From: Mycobacterium rhizamassiliense
GTDB taxonomy: Bacteria > Actinomycetota > Actinomycetes > Mycobacteriales > Mycobacteriaceae
DNA: 64,000 bases
Direction: 5' to 3'
Assembly (NCBI RefSeq): GCF_900157375.1
Contig: NZ_LT721901.1
Coordinates: 310,001-374,000 of the forward strand
Under the pieces are notes generated by a model, which was not told where the DNA came from, did not search any database, and saw only the letters and a program-made list of their open reading frames with translations. Position numbers and translations under genes: made by a program. Numbering within the stretch: the stretch's first letter is position 1; every line of letters begins with the position of its first letter. This document shows positions 8,341 to 17,222 of this stretch, in pieces.

Positions 8341-9581
8341 TCGTTCGTCCTCAATTCGTTGATCGATTTGGTGAGCCAGGCTTTTTTCCAGAAGTTGTCG
8401 GTCCGGTCCAGCAGCGCCTCGTGGGCGTCGGCCGCCGCGGCGCGCGCCCCCGCGTGCGCAGGCTCGGCGGTCAGGACGAGGTCGGTCAGGTGCAGCGCCT
8501 CCACCGGCTGACCGCCTGCCAGCCGCTCGCGGGCCGCCTGCACCAGCGCGTCGGCCCCGGCGACGTTGACGACGTCGGCGGCGACCGAATTCGGTGCCAC
8601 GCCGTACAACTCGGTGGTGGACCGGTGCTGGAACCAGCCGGCGTACATCTCCCAGATGGCGCGCACGTTCCACGAGGTCTGCCCGTAGCCCTCGCCGATG
8701 TCGAGGTGTTCGGGCACCTGGACCTCGCGCATCGCGGTGTACAGGTCGGCGCCGGAATTCATCAGCTCGATCGTGCGGTCGTGCACGGCCTGCATGGCGT
8801 CGCGCATCGCGGTGACTTCCTCGGCGATGCGATCGGCGCCCTCGATGGGGTCGAAGTGGCCGGTGATCAACCGCCGCGGCCCGTAGGCCAGCACCGCGTT
8901 CAGCGCCTCGATGTACAGGGCCGGGTCGCGATAGCGGTCACCGCGGATGGTCATCAGGTTCGGCACGTGTCCGAACAGCGGCCCGAACAGGTTGCCGCTG
9001 AACAGGATTCGATCCTGCGGCAGCCACACCACCGCGGCGTCGGTGGTCTCGCCCCCGGGCGTCCAGGTCAGCTCGAAGGTGCGGCCGCCGACCGTCAGTT
9101 CGTGGTGGCGGTCGAAGGTCGTGGTCGGCTCTGGGAAGGAGAAGTCGATGGTCGCGGGATCGATCGTCTTGAAATGCTCCATCACCGCGTCGGAGAACTT
9201 TCCGAAGGCGAACGACGTCTTGGGCACGCGGTAGCCCATCAGCCGTTCGTTGTCGTCGCGCCAGTACCGGTAGTTGCGATGCATCACGACGTCGGTGCCG
9301 GCGTCGCGAAGCGAGGTGACGCCGCCCCAATGATCGGCGTGGCCCTGGGAGATCAGGATGGCCCGCGTCGGCCCCGGGACCTCGGCGAACGCCTTGCGGT
9401 GCAGCGCGCCTTCGAAGATGATCCCGGAGTTGATCAGCACCCGCCCGTCGTCGGTGCCCACCGCGTAGGAGTTGGAGACCCCAGGCGACATCCAGATCCC
9501 GTCGCCCAGCGGTGTCGCGGGAGTGTCGGACGCCGCCGCGAGATCGGCCGCTCCGGGGCGCTCCCGGTGGATCCCAGTCAT
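8337..9581 (-). CDS. Metallo-beta-lactamase-fold alkylsulfatase-like hydrolase
   Basis: 414-residue protein with an N-terminal metallo-beta-lactamase fold and a C-terminal alkylsulfatase dimerisation domain (from about residue 240; GQTSWNVRAIWEMYAGWF is a typical stretch), the layout of type III sulfatases such as SdsA1. The metal motif expected as HxHxDH reads Q79-G-H81-A-D83-H84: the first His is replaced by Gln, so metal binding may be altered. It is the first gene of a unit that includes a sulfotransferase. Desulfation of an alkyl sulfate, or another hydrolysis, are both possible. Divergent from the SDR at 9624 across a 42-base gap with an operator-like repeat. Confidence 0.85.
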   Translation of the reverse strand: MTGIHRERPGAADLAAASDTPATPLGDGIWMSPGVSNSYAVGTDDGRVLINSGIIFEGALHRKAFAEVPGPTRAILISQGHADHWGGVTSLRDAGTDVVMHRNYRYWRDDNERLMGYRVPKTSFAFGKFSDAVMEHFKTIDPATIDFSFPEPTTTFDRHHELTVGGRTFELTWTPGGETTDAAVVWLPQDRILFSGNLFGPLFGHVPNLMTIRGDRYRDPALYIEALNAVLAYGPRRLITGHFDPIEGADRIAEEVTAMRDAMQAVHDRTIELMNSGADLYTAMREVQVPEHLDIGEGYGQTSWNVRAIWEMYAGWFQHRSTTELYGVAPNSVAADVVNVAGADALVQAARERLAGGQPVEALHLTDLVLTAEPAHAGARAAAADAHEALLDRTDNFWKKAWLTKSINELRTNE

Positions 9582-9591
9582 GACTTGCGAT

Positions 9592-9609
9592 CCTCTACAG
9601 TTCTAGAGG
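9592..9609. promoter_or_regulatory. Operator-like inverted repeat in a divergent promoter
   Basis: CCTCTA and TAGAGG, perfect six-base arms with a six-base spacer, in the 42-base gap between the hydrolase (minus) and SDR (plus) starts. Placed to control both units. The TetR gene at 10398-11021 is the obvious candidate ligand. Confidence 0.55.
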
Positions 9610-9623
9610 TAAAGTCAATATCC

Positions 9624-10394
9624 ATGGGACTGCAGGGTCTGACCGACAAGGTCGCCGTCGTGGTCGGCGGCGCCACCGGCATCGGCGCCGCGACGGCCAC
9701 CCGACTGGGCGCGGAGGGCTGCCGGGTCGTCATCGGTGACGTCGCCGCCGACGCCGCCGCCCAGACGGCCGCGCGGATCACGGCGGCCGGCGGCACAGCC
9801 GTGCACGTCGCGTTCGACCTGGCCGAGCCGTCCTCGGTGGCCGGGCTGATGGATTCTGCCGCAACACCTTTCGACGGCATCGACCTGCTGTTCAACGTGG
9901 GCGCCGACATGGGGGCGATCCGCTCGGACACCGACGTGGTCGACATCGAATTCGACGTGTGGGATCGCGTGATGGCGGTGAATCTGCGCGGGTATGTGGC
10001 GGCGATGAAGTACGCGATCCCCCGCATGCTCGCCCGCGGCGGCGGGGCGATCGTCAACATGTCGTCGGCGGCCGCGTTCCAGGGTGAGCCGGCCCGGCCC
10101 GCGTACGCGACCGCGAAGGCCGGCATCGGCGCGCTCACCCGGCACGTCGCGTCGAGGTGGGGCAAGGAGGGCATCCGCTGCAACGCCGTCGCGCCGGGGT
10201 TCACCGCGACCGAGGCCATCCGCTCCGTGCCACAGTGGCCCGACCTGGAAGCCGGTGCGCTCAAGCGCATCCGCGGCACCCGCGTCGGCGAGCCGGCTGA
10301 CATCGCCGCGCTGGTCGCCTTCCTGCTGTCCGAGGAGGGCGGCTGGATCAACGGCCAGGTCGTCAACATCGACGGTGGAACGGTCCTGCGCTGA
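9624..10394 (+). CDS. SDR family oxidoreductase
   Basis: SDR of 256 residues. The cofactor loop is GGATGIGAATA and the catalytic region SSAAAF...PAYATAKAG is normal, ending NIDGGTVLR. The usual NNAG motif is replaced by NVGAD, a variant seen in some SDR subgroups. The frame is open for over a kilobase upstream opposite the hydrolase, but only the part from the ATG at 9624 resembles an SDR. It shares the divergent promoter with the hydrolase unit and is followed three bases later by a TetR gene, so the two plus-strand genes form an operon. Confidence 0.9.
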   Translation: MGLQGLTDKVAVVVGGATGIGAATATRLGAEGCRVVIGDVAADAAAQTAARITAAGGTAVHVAFDLAEPSSVAGLMDSAATPFDGIDLLFNVGADMGAIRSDTDVVDIEFDVWDRVMAVNLRGYVAAMKYAIPRMLARGGGAIVNMSSAAAFQGEPARPAYATAKAGIGALTRHVASRWGKEGIRCNAVAPGFTATEAIRSVPQWPDLEAGALKRIRGTRVGEPADIAALVAFLLSEEGGWINGQVVNIDGGTVLR

Positions 10395-10397
10395 ATC

Positions 10398-11021
10398 ATG
10401 GCGGCCAGCAACAGATCCCGCAGACGCAACGCCGACGAACGCCGGCGCGAACTCTGCGACGCGGCGATCCAGGTGCTGGCCGAGTACGGTTCACGCGGGC
10501 TGACGCACGCGCAGGTGGACCGCTACGCGAGGCTTCCCGACGGCACCACGTCGTACTACTACCGCACCCGGGCCGCCCTGTTACACGGCGTCGGTAAGCG
10601 CGTCGCCGAGATCGACATCGCCAACCTGCAGTCGGTGATCGACGCGCCGCTCGATCTCCAGTCGCCGTTCGCGCGCCTGGCCGAGCTCACCATGATGCAG
10701 GCCGACGGGCGCGGGCTGATGCTGAACCGGGCGCGGCACGAGTTGCTGCTGGGGGCGGTGCGCGACCCGGACCTGGCCGCGACATCGCAGACGTTCGTCG
10801 CGCGGATGAACGCCATGGCGCACGAGGCCATCGCGCACCTGCAGCCGGGCACCGACGATCCCGCCCTGCTGGACGCCCAGACGACGGCGGTGACCACGTT
10901 CATCGCGGGCGTGTTCACCCGATTGGCCGGCGGGGACCGCAGCATCCACGAGGCCGAGCAACTCTCCCGAATGCTGGAAGCCGTCGCCACCGCGGTGTCG
11001 CTGCAGGCCCAGCGAACTTAA
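10398..11021 (+). CDS. TetR family transcriptional regulator
   Basis: 207-residue TetR-type repressor. The N-terminal helix-turn-helix begins at RRRELCDAAIQVLAEYG and continues through LTHAQVDRYARLPDGTTSYYYRTR, the usual TetR DNA-binding pattern; the rest is a helical ligand domain without recognised signature. It lies three bases after the SDR at 9624 and is the only regulator in this cluster, so it likely governs both divergent units through the repeat at 9592-9609. A second palindrome at 11041-11060 lies just downstream. Confidence 0.88.
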   Translation: MAASNRSRRRNADERRRELCDAAIQVLAEYGSRGLTHAQVDRYARLPDGTTSYYYRTRAALLHGVGKRVAEIDIANLQSVIDAPLDLQSPFARLAELTMMQADGRGLMLNRARHELLLGAVRDPDLAATSQTFVARMNAMAHEAIAHLQPGTDDPALLDAQTTAVTTFIAGVFTRLAGGDRSIHEAEQLSRMLEAVATAVSLQAQRT

Positions 11022-11040
11022 GTATCCCGCGAAAACGCGT

Positions 11041-11060
11041 GTGTAGTCACTTGACTACAC
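11041..11060. promoter_or_regulatory. Twenty-base palindrome upstream of a small secreted protein gene
   Basis: GTGTAGTCA, two bases (CT), TGACTACAC: nine-base perfect arms ending 15 bases before the ATG at 11076. It is AT-rich for this genome and not followed by a T-run, so an operator is more likely than a terminator. Confidence 0.5.
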
Positions 11061-11075
11061 TTTACGTTATTGCCC

Positions 11076-11312
11076 ATGAACATGAAGCGATTTTTCGCCG
11101 GCGGCGTGCTCGCCGCTGCGGGGCTGATGACGGTCGGGCTGGGCGTCAGCAGCGCGGACACCATTCAGACCGAGGGCAACTACCCGACCCGGCAGGCCTG
11201 CCAGGACGCCGGCCCCGGCGTGAGAGCATCGACGCCCGGGGGCTGGAACAACTTCTGGTGCGTTCCGGACCGCAACGTCAACGGCAACTGGAAGCTGGTT
11301 CTCAGCAACTAG
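11076..11312 (+). CDS. Small secreted protein, function unknown
   Basis: 78-residue protein with a clear N-terminal signal peptide: basic start (MNMKRF), hydrophobic core (FAGGVLAAAGLMTVGLGV) and a likely signal peptidase I site after SSA. The mature part is about 50 residues with two cysteines (QACQDAG and FWCVPD) that could form a disulfide. ATG codons at 11076 and 11082 are both possible; no strong ribosome-binding site is seen. I do not recognise a family with certainty; similar small two-cysteine exported proteins are common in mycobacteria. Its end overlaps the convergent dehydrogenase by four bases. Confidence 0.75.
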   Translation: MNMKRFFAGGVLAAAGLMTVGLGVSSADTIQTEGNYPTRQACQDAGPGVRASTPGGWNNFWCVPDRNVNGNWKLVLSN

Positions 11313-12169
11313 TACGTGTAGAAGCCCTCGCCGGTCTTGATGCCGAGCTTGCCCGCATCGACATAGGCCTGCAACAGCTCTCGCGCGCTCGTGGGCAGGT
11401 GCGGGAACTCGCGCAGGTAGTGGTTCTCGATGTCGAGGGCCACATCCAGGCCGACCACGTCCATCATCTGAAACGGCCCGGCCAACACGCCCCAGGTGTG
11501 CTTGAACAACCCGTCGACATCCTCGGGACGGGCGACACCCTCGGCGACGACCGCCAATGACTCGCGCTTTACTGCCGCCCAGACGCGATTGAAGATGAAA
11601 CCGGTGGACTCCTTGCGCACCTCGAAGGGTTGCACGCCGAATTCGGGCAGCACGGCCAGCAGGGTGTCCAGCAGGCCGCGGTCGGTTTCACCGTCCGACA
11701 TCAACTCGACCGCGTTGATATCCGGTGGCATGTAGAAGTGCATGTTGCACAACCGGCTTTTGTCGTGGACGTTTTCGGCCATCAGCCGCGACGGGAGTGA
11801 CGATGAGTTCGTCCCGAAGATGGTGCCCGGCTGCGCCGCGCGGTCGATCTCGCCCCATAGCGGGATCTTGACGTCGAGTCGCTCCGGGACGGATTCCACG
11901 ACCAGCCACGCACCGTCCAGCGCCTCCTCGAGGGACGTCGTGCCGGTGACTTCGCCGGATTGACCTTCGGCGCGTTGCGCCAGTGCGCGCGGAAGGTTTT
12001 GCGAGACATAGTCGGTCGCCTCGGCCAGTTGTTCGGCGCGCCGCGCGTGGATCCGGACCGCTCCGCCGCGGGTGGCGAACATCAAGGCGATCCGGCGACC
12101 CAACGTCCCCGCGCCGATCACCGCGACCGGGCGGTCTTTGATGTCTTCGAAGGTGTAGGTGTACGTCAC
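11309..12169 (-). CDS. 3-hydroxyacyl-CoA dehydrogenase family protein
   Basis: NAD-dependent 3-hydroxyacyl-CoA dehydrogenase-like protein of 286 residues. The N-terminal Rossmann loop is VAVIGAGTLGRRIALMFATRGG; GTNSSSLPSRLMAENV matches the family GTNTSSL segment and is followed by the HFY (catalytic His) position, where the family has HFFNP. The C-terminal helical domain with TGFIFNRVWAAVKRESL is present. The changed residues around the active site (HFYMPPDINAVELM) suggest a substrate other than ordinary beta-oxidation intermediates. GTG start at 12169. Single gene, convergent with the small secreted protein. Confidence 0.85.
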   Translation of the reverse strand: MTYTYTFEDIKDRPVAVIGAGTLGRRIALMFATRGGAVRIHARRAEQLAEATDYVSQNLPRALAQRAEGQSGEVTGTTSLEEALDGAWLVVESVPERLDVKIPLWGEIDRAAQPGTIFGTNSSSLPSRLMAENVHDKSRLCNMHFYMPPDINAVELMSDGETDRGLLDTLLAVLPEFGVQPFEVRKESTGFIFNRVWAAVKRESLAVVAEGVARPEDVDGLFKHTWGVLAGPFQMMDVVGLDVALDIENHYLREFPHLPTSARELLQAYVDAGKLGIKTGEGFYTY

Positions 12170-12323
12170 GTATGCATGCTAAGCCTTGTGCTTCATGTGC
12201 CGCTGCGCCCACCTTCGAGCGACAATCGCCGTGAGCGCACACTCATTAAATCCCTTGCGCCACTTTGGTTTCTGTGGTTTCAGGCCGGCCCTTTTTGTCG
12301 GTGGGTGGGTTTAGTTTCGGGGT

Positions 12324-13613
12324 ATGGGCTTCGACGAGGTGGCGGACGCGGATATCGATGCGTTGAACACCGAGCAGTGCCTCGCGATGCTGGAACAATG
12401 CGAGCAGGTGCGCCGCCGGTTGCCCGCCGTCGAGCACCGGCTGATCAACAAGCTGGCCCGCGAGGCAACCCCGCAAGAACTGGGCGGCAAGGTCTCCCAT
12501 GCGATCGCCGAGGCGACGCTCACCAGCCGCGCCGAGGCCGCGCGGCGGGTGCGCGAGGCCGCCGACCTGGGTGAGCGGTGCGGGCTGACGGGCGAACCGT
12601 TGGCACCCGTGCTGGCCGCGACGGCCGCAGCGCAGCGCGCGGGCCGGTTGGGTGCCGGGCAAGTCGGCGTGATTCGCCGCTTCTACCACCACCTGCCGGG
12701 CTTCATCGACGCCGACACCCGCGAGGCCGCCGAGGCGCGGCTGGCCGAGCTGGGTGCCCAATACCGTCCCGAGACCTTGGCCGGGTTAGCGCAGCATCTG
12801 ATGGACTGCCTCAATCCCGACGGCAACTACACCGACGAGGACCGCGCCCGGCGACGCGGCCTGACCCTGGGCAACCAGCAGCCTGACGGCATGTCGGCGC
12901 TGCGCGGCTGGCTCACCCCTGAAGCGCGGGCGTCGCTGGAAGCGGTGCTGGCCAAGCTGGCCGCCCCCGGCATGTGCAACCCGACCGACGAAAACCCCTG
13001 TGTGGACGGCGCACCCACCGAAGACGCCATCGAACACGATGCGCGCTCCGCCGCGCACCGTAACCACGACGGATTGAACGCCGCGCTGCGCGCGGTGCTG
13101 GCCTCCGGAGAATTGGGACAGCACAATGGCCTGCCGGCCTCAATCATCGTGTCCACCACCCTGGCCGAACTCGAACAAGCCGCCGGGCGCGGCATCACCG
13201 GCGGCGGCACCCGACTGCCGATCAGCGACGTGATCCGGCTGGCCCGCCACGCGCACCACTACCTCGCGGTCTTCGACAAAGGCAAAGCCGTCGCGCTGTA
13301 TCACTCCAAACGGCTGGCCTCACCCGGGCAGCGAATCGTGCTGTACGCCAAGGATCGCGGCTGCAGCGCACCCGGATGCACCGTGCCCGGCTACTACTGC
13401 GAAGTCCACCACATCACCGACTACGCAGACTGCCGCACCACCAACGCAGACAACCTCACCCTGACCTGCGGACCACACCACCGACTCCTGCAACCCCGCG
13501 GCTGGACCACCCGAAAACACCCAAGCGGCCGCACCGAATGGATACCGCCACCCCACCTCGACCGCGGCCAACCCCGCACCAACACCTACCACCACCCCGA
13601 GAAACTGCTATAG
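12324..13613 (+). CDS. HNH endonuclease signature / DUF222 (13E12 repeat family) protein
   Basis: 429-residue protein of the mycobacterial REP13E12 family: an N-terminal helical DUF222 region (from about residue 20) and a C-terminal HNH nuclease motif, [18 protein letters not shown] ... [13 protein letters not shown], with the four cysteines and catalytic histidines in place. Such genes are multicopy in mycobacteria and associated with mobile or phage-integration sites, although no other mobility gene is present here. From about 13,380 onward the coding strand becomes strikingly rich in A and C and poor in G. The stop overlaps the SRAP gene end by six bases. Confidence 0.9.
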   Translation: MGFDEVADADIDALNTEQCLAMLEQCEQVRRRLPAVEHRLINKLAREATPQELGGKVSHAIAEATLTSRAEAARRVREAADLGERCGLTGEPLAPVLAATAAAQRAGRLGAGQVGVIRRFYHHLPGFIDADTREAAEARLAELGAQYRPETLAGLAQHLMDCLNPDGNYTDEDRARRRGLTLGNQQPDGMSALRGWLTPEARASLEAVLAKLAAPGMCNPTDENPCVDGAPTEDAIEHDARSAAHRNHDGLNAALRAVLASGELGQHNGLPASIIVSTTLAELEQAAGRGITGGGTRLPISDVIRLARHAHHYLAVFDKGKAVALYHSKRLASPGQRIVLYAKDRGCSAPGCTVPGYYCEVHHITDYADCRTTNADNLTLTCGPHHRLLQPRGWTTRKHPSGRTEWIPPPHLDRGQPRTNTYHHPEKLL

Positions 13614-14372
13614 CAGCGTGATCTGCTCGGGTTCGGGCTCGGCCGGGACCAGTAACTCGGGCCCGTTGTTGCGGACGCTGTTGACCAACGTCGACACCTG
13701 CCGCAGCTCGATGTCGCGCACGTCCGGCGGGCGGACCAGTAGCTCGGGATCCAGCTCGGCGTCGGGATTAAGCCAAGCGTCCCAATCCTTTTCGGCGAGC
13801 ATCAGCGGCATCCGGTCGTGCACGCCGGCCAGCTCGCCCACCGCGTCGGTCGTGATGATCGTGCAACTCAACAGCGGCGCATAGTCTTTGGCCGGCTTCC
13901 ACACCGACCACAACCCGGCCATGAACACCGTGTCGCCGTCGTCACGGTGCATGAAGAACGGCGTCTTGGCCGCCTTCTTGCCCGCAGCGTTGTCCGGGTT
14001 GGGCCGCCATTCGTACCAGCCGTCCATCGGCACCAGGCAGCGCTTCGACTTGGCCGAGCCGCGGAAGGCCGGCGAGGTGGTGACCTTGTCCGCCCGGGCG
14101 TTGATCAGCAGCGGGCCCTTGTTGTCCGGGCCGCCGTCGGCGCCGGGCTTGACCCACGGCGGGATCAGCCCCCACCGCATCAGCCGCACCCGGCGCGTCG
14201 GCTCGTCCTCGGGCTCGCTGTGGCGCGACACCACGGTGGCGATGCTGGCCGTCGGGGCAACGTTGTAGTTCGGCTCCCCGGCACGCTCCGTGGTGCCGGT
14301 GGCCTCGTCGATCGCCTTGATCTTCTGCGCCAGCAGGGCCGGATCCGTCGTGACCGCAAACCGTCCACACAT
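13608..14372 (-). CDS. SOS response-associated peptidase (SRAP/YedK/HMCES family, Rv3226c)
   Basis: 254-residue SRAP protein that crosslinks to abasic sites in single-stranded DNA through its N-terminal cysteine. The mature enzyme needs Cys at position 2, which fixes the start at the ATG at 14372 (MCGRF) instead of the ATG three codons upstream. Other family landmarks are [24 protein letters not shown] and HDRMP (catalytic His). Close in length to M. tuberculosis Rv3226c (252). Divergent from aroA with 55 bases between starts. Confidence 0.93.
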   Translation of the reverse strand: MCGRFAVTTDPALLAQKIKAIDEATGTTERAGEPNYNVAPTASIATVVSRHSEPEDEPTRRVRLMRWGLIPPWVKPGADGGPDNKGPLLINARADKVTTSPAFRGSAKSKRCLVPMDGWYEWRPNPDNAAGKKAAKTPFFMHRDDGDTVFMAGLWSVWKPAKDYAPLLSCTIITTDAVGELAGVHDRMPLMLAEKDWDAWLNPDAELDPELLVRPPDVRDIELRQVSTLVNSVRNNGPELLVPAEPEPEQITLL

Positions 14373-14427
14373 GCTTTCCATGGTGCCTGGTATCCACGAC
14401 ACCCGCCGACACGGCAGGATGAAGCAG

Positions 14428-15720
14428 GTGAGCGGAACCCCATACTGGACGGCCCCACGTGCGACGACGCCCGTGCGCGCGACCGTCACGGTCCCGGGTT
14501 CGAAGTCGCAGACCAACCGCACGCTGCTGCTGGCGGGGCTGGCGGCCGCGCAGGGACAGGGCTCGTCCACGATCAGCGGCGCGCTGCGCAGCCGCGATAC
14601 CGACCTGATGATCGGCGCGCTGCGGACGCTGGGGCTGCGCGTCGACGGCGCCGCCGCCGAGCTGACGGTGAGCGGCGGCATCGCCCCCGCGCCCGGGGCA
14701 CGCATCGACACCGGGCTGGCCGGCACGGTGCTGCGGTTCGTTCCGCCGCTGGCCGCGCTGGCCGATACCGAGATGGAGTTCGACGGCGACGAGCAGGCCC
14801 GCGCCCGGCCCATCGCGCCGCTGCTCAATGCGCTGCGCGACCTGGGCGTGCGGATCGACGGCGACGGCCTGCCGTTCCGGGTGCTGGGCGCGGGCTCGAT
14901 CGCGGGCGGCACCGTGGCCATCGACGCGTCGGCGTCGTCGCAGTTCGTGTCAGGTCTGCTGCTGTGCGGGGCGTCGTTCGGCAACGGGCTGACCGTGCAG
15001 CACACCGGCTCGACGGTGCCCTCGGCGCCGCACATCGCGATGACGGTGGTGATGCTGCGCCAGGCCGGGGTCGACGTCGACGATTCGGTCCCCAACCGTT
15101 GGCAGGTGCGGGCCGGCACGGTCGCCGCGCGGCATTGGGACGTCGAGCCCGATCTGACGAACGCAGTGCCGTTCCTGGCGGCGGCCGTGGTCAGCGGCGG
15201 GGCGGTCCGCATCACCGGTTGGCCGCAGACCAGCGTGCAGCCAGCCGACGACATCCTGCGCGTGCTGGGAAAGCTGAATGCCGTTGTCGAACAAGGTGAT
15301 TCATCGCTAGAGGTGCGGGGGTCGGCGGACTACGCCGGCTTCGACGTCGACCTGCGCGACGTCGGTGAGCTCGCGCCGTCGGTGGCGGCGTTGGCCGCTC
15401 TGGCGGCGCCCGGGTCGGTGTCACGGCTTTCCGGCATCGCGCACTTGCGGGGCCACGAAACCGACCGGCTCGCCGCGCTGAGCGCCGAGATCAACCGGCT
15501 GGGCGGCGACTGCCAGGAGACGCCCGACGGCCTGGTGATCACCGCGACCCCGTTGCGGGCCGGCCTGTGGCGCGCCTACGCCGATCACCGAATGGCGATG
15601 GCCGGAGCCATCATCGGGCTGCGGGTCGACGGCGTCGAGGTCGACGACATCGGCGCCACCAGCAAGACGCTGCCGGAATTCCCGCAGCTGTGGGCCGACA
15701 TGCTGGAGTCCAGCGGTTGA
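14428..15720 (+). CDS. aroA: 3-phosphoshikimate 1-carboxyvinyltransferase (EPSP synthase)
   Basis: Sixth step of the shikimate pathway: transfers enolpyruvyl from PEP to shikimate-3-phosphate, in the cytoplasm. Motifs include [29 protein letters not shown] and [11 protein letters not shown]. 430 residues from the GTG at 14428, which has AGGA eight bases upstream; the ATG at 14419 would add three residues but has no spaced ribosome-binding site. The C-terminus stops at ESSG, shorter than my recollection of the M. tuberculosis protein (450), which carries a basic tail. The RsgA-type gene starts inside the stop codon. Confidence 0.95.
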   Translation: MSGTPYWTAPRATTPVRATVTVPGSKSQTNRTLLLAGLAAAQGQGSSTISGALRSRDTDLMIGALRTLGLRVDGAAAELTVSGGIAPAPGARIDTGLAGTVLRFVPPLAALADTEMEFDGDEQARARPIAPLLNALRDLGVRIDGDGLPFRVLGAGSIAGGTVAIDASASSQFVSGLLLCGASFGNGLTVQHTGSTVPSAPHIAMTVVMLRQAGVDVDDSVPNRWQVRAGTVAARHWDVEPDLTNAVPFLAAAVVSGGAVRITGWPQTSVQPADDILRVLGKLNAVVEQGDSSLEVRGSADYAGFDVDLRDVGELAPSVAALAALAAPGSVSRLSGIAHLRGHETDRLAALSAEINRLGGDCQETPDGLVITATPLRAGLWRAYADHRMAMAGAIIGLRVDGVEVDDIGATSKTLPEFPQLWADMLESSG

Positions 15721-16703
15721 GGCCGGGCGACTACGACGAATCCGACGTCAAAGTCCGGTCCGGCCGGGGCTCACGGCCCCGGACCAAGACCCGCCCTGAG
15801 CATGCCGACGCCGAAGCGGCGATGGTGGTCAGCGTCGACCGCGGCCGCTGGGGTTGCGTGCTCGGCGGCCAACCCGATCGCCGGGTCACCGCGATGCGGG
15901 CCCGCGAGCTGGGCCGTACGCCGATCGTCGTCGGTGACGATGTCGACATCGTCGGCGACCTGTCCGGGCGGACGGACACCCTGGCCCGCATCGTGCGCCG
16001 GGCGGAACGGCGAACGGTGTTGCGGCGCACCGCCGATGACACCGATCCCACCGAGCGCGTGGTCGTCGCCAACGCCGATCAATTGCTCATCGTGGTGGCC
16101 CTCGCCGATCCGCCGCCGCGCACCGGGCTGGTCGACCGGGCGCTGATCGCGGCGTACGCGGGCGGGCTGACCCCGATCCTGTGCCTGACGAAGACGGACC
16201 TCGCCCCGCCCGGGCCGTTCGCCAAGCAATTCGCCGACCTGGACCTGACCGTCGTCGAGGCGGGCCGTGACGATCCCCTGCTGGCCGTGGCCGACCTGCT
16301 GGTCGACAAGATGACGGTGCTGCTCGGGCATTCCGGGGTGGGCAAGTCGACGCTGGTGAATCGCCTTGTGCCCGAGGCGGATCGGGCCGTCGGCGAAGTC
16401 ACCGATATCGGTCGCGGCAGGCACACCTCGACGCAGTCCGTCGCGCTACCCCTGGAGACTGCCGGGTCGGGCTGGGTGATCGACACCCCGGGCATCCGCT
16501 CGTTCGGGCTGGCCCACATTCAGCCCGACGACGTGATGCTGGCGTTCTCGGATCTGGCCGAGGCGGTGCAGGATTGCCCGCGCGGCTGCGGCCACATGGG
16601 ACCACCGGCCGACCCCGAATGCGCGCTGGACGCGCTGACCGGACCGGCCGCGCGTCGCGTCGCCGCGGCCCGGCGACTGCTCGCCGCGCTCAGGGAGACT
16701 TAG
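15717..16703 (+). CDS. rsgA: Ribosome small subunit-dependent GTPase (RsgA/YjeQ family, Rv3228)
   Basis: Circularly permuted GTPase that assists late 30S maturation. The order of GTP motifs is permuted as in the family: G4 (TKTD near residue 160) precedes G1 (GHSGVGKST), then G2 ([10 protein letters not shown]) and G3 (DTPGIRSFG). A C-terminal zinc-binding segment follows ([16 protein letters not shown]). The start is a TTG overlapping the aroA stop (TTGA), giving 328 residues, near the M. tuberculosis length of 330 and in frame with the shared [14 protein letters not shown]-terminus. Translational coupling to aroA is likely. Confidence 0.93.
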   Translation: MRPGDYDESDVKVRSGRGSRPRTKTRPEHADAEAAMVVSVDRGRWGCVLGGQPDRRVTAMRARELGRTPIVVGDDVDIVGDLSGRTDTLARIVRRAERRTVLRRTADDTDPTERVVVANADQLLIVVALADPPPRTGLVDRALIAAYAGGLTPILCLTKTDLAPPGPFAKQFADLDLTVVEAGRDDPLLAVADLLVDKMTVLLGHSGVGKSTLVNRLVPEADRAVGEVTDIGRGRHTSTQSVALPLETAGSGWVIDTPGIRSFGLAHIQPDDVMLAFSDLAEAVQDCPRGCGHMGPPADPECALDALTGPAARRVAAARRLLAALRET

Positions 16704-17163
16704 CCAGCCGCATGCCGAGCTCGTCGGGCGGCACCAAATGTCCTTCGGCGCAGCGGATCTCGACACTCGCCTCGGCGCCACAGCCAACGTGAGTCAGCCG
16801 CAGCCGGTGCCGTCCGGGCAGGTGGTTTCGCCCCCACTCGAACAGCGACCACACCACCGGCATGAAGTCGACGCCGGCCTCGGTCAGCACGTATTCCTCG
16901 CGGCCGCGCTGCCCCGGCTCCCGATAGGGCCGCCGCTCCAGTAGCCCGAGGTCGACCAGCTCGTTCAGCCGCGCGGAGGTGGCCGCCTTGGTGATGCCGA
17001 CCCGGCGGGCGAAGTCATCGAACCGCGTGGTGCCGTAGTAGGCCTCGCGCATGATCAGCATCGCGGACTTGGTGCCCAGCACCGCCATCGCCTTTTCGAT
17101 CGCGCAATGACCTACCGACGACCATTTGTCCCGGTCCGCCAGGGCGCCTTGCAGAAATGTCAC
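16690..17163 (-). CDS. HxlR family winged-helix transcriptional regulator
   Basis: 157-residue HxlR-type regulator: the DNA-binding part runs from CAIEKAMAVLGTKSAMLIMREAYYGTTRFDDFARRVGITKAATSARLNELVDLGLLERRPY in the order expected for the family (given here as the region at residues 20-80), followed by a C-terminal extension with two cysteines (VGCGAE, IRCAEG). GTG start at 17163 with a strong GGGAGGTGA upstream. It is divergent from the thiolase-nitrilase-DUF302 operon across 87 bases that contain two dyads, so it likely controls that operon and itself. Its end overlaps the RsgA gene by 14 bases. Confidence 0.9.
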   Translation of the reverse strand: MTFLQGALADRDKWSSVGHCAIEKAMAVLGTKSAMLIMREAYYGTTRFDDFARRVGITKAATSARLNELVDLGLLERRPYREPGQRGREEYVLTEAGVDFMPVVWSLFEWGRNHLPGRHRLRLTHVGCGAEASVEIRCAEGHLVPPDELGMRLAKSP

Positions 17164-17194
17164 CTAGATCACCTCCCGTCTGGGTTGATTTTAG

Positions 17195-17220
17195 TATACC
17201 CAGGCGTTTTGCTAGGTATA
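17195..17220. promoter_or_regulatory. Inverted repeat in the HxlR/thiolase divergent promoter
   Basis: TATACC, 14 bases, GGTATA. AT-rich against the local background and midway between the two start codons. Candidate HxlR operator. Confidence 0.4.
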
Positions 17221-17222
17221 TC

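Noticed and set aside
8421..9623. Plus-strand frame extending the SDR at 9624 by some 400 codons
   Set aside because: It is antisense to the alkylsulfatase-like gene, low in sequence complexity, and SDR homology starts exactly at the ATG at 9624.
11022..11040. Terminator made of CGCG-AAAA-CGCG after the TetR gene
   Set aside because: The stem is only four pairs and has no T-run; the adjacent palindrome at 11041 looks more like an operator.
12324..13613. Insertion sequence at the 13E12/HNH gene
   Set aside because: No transposase, terminal inverted repeats or target duplication were visible around it; I list it only as a coding gene of a repeat family.
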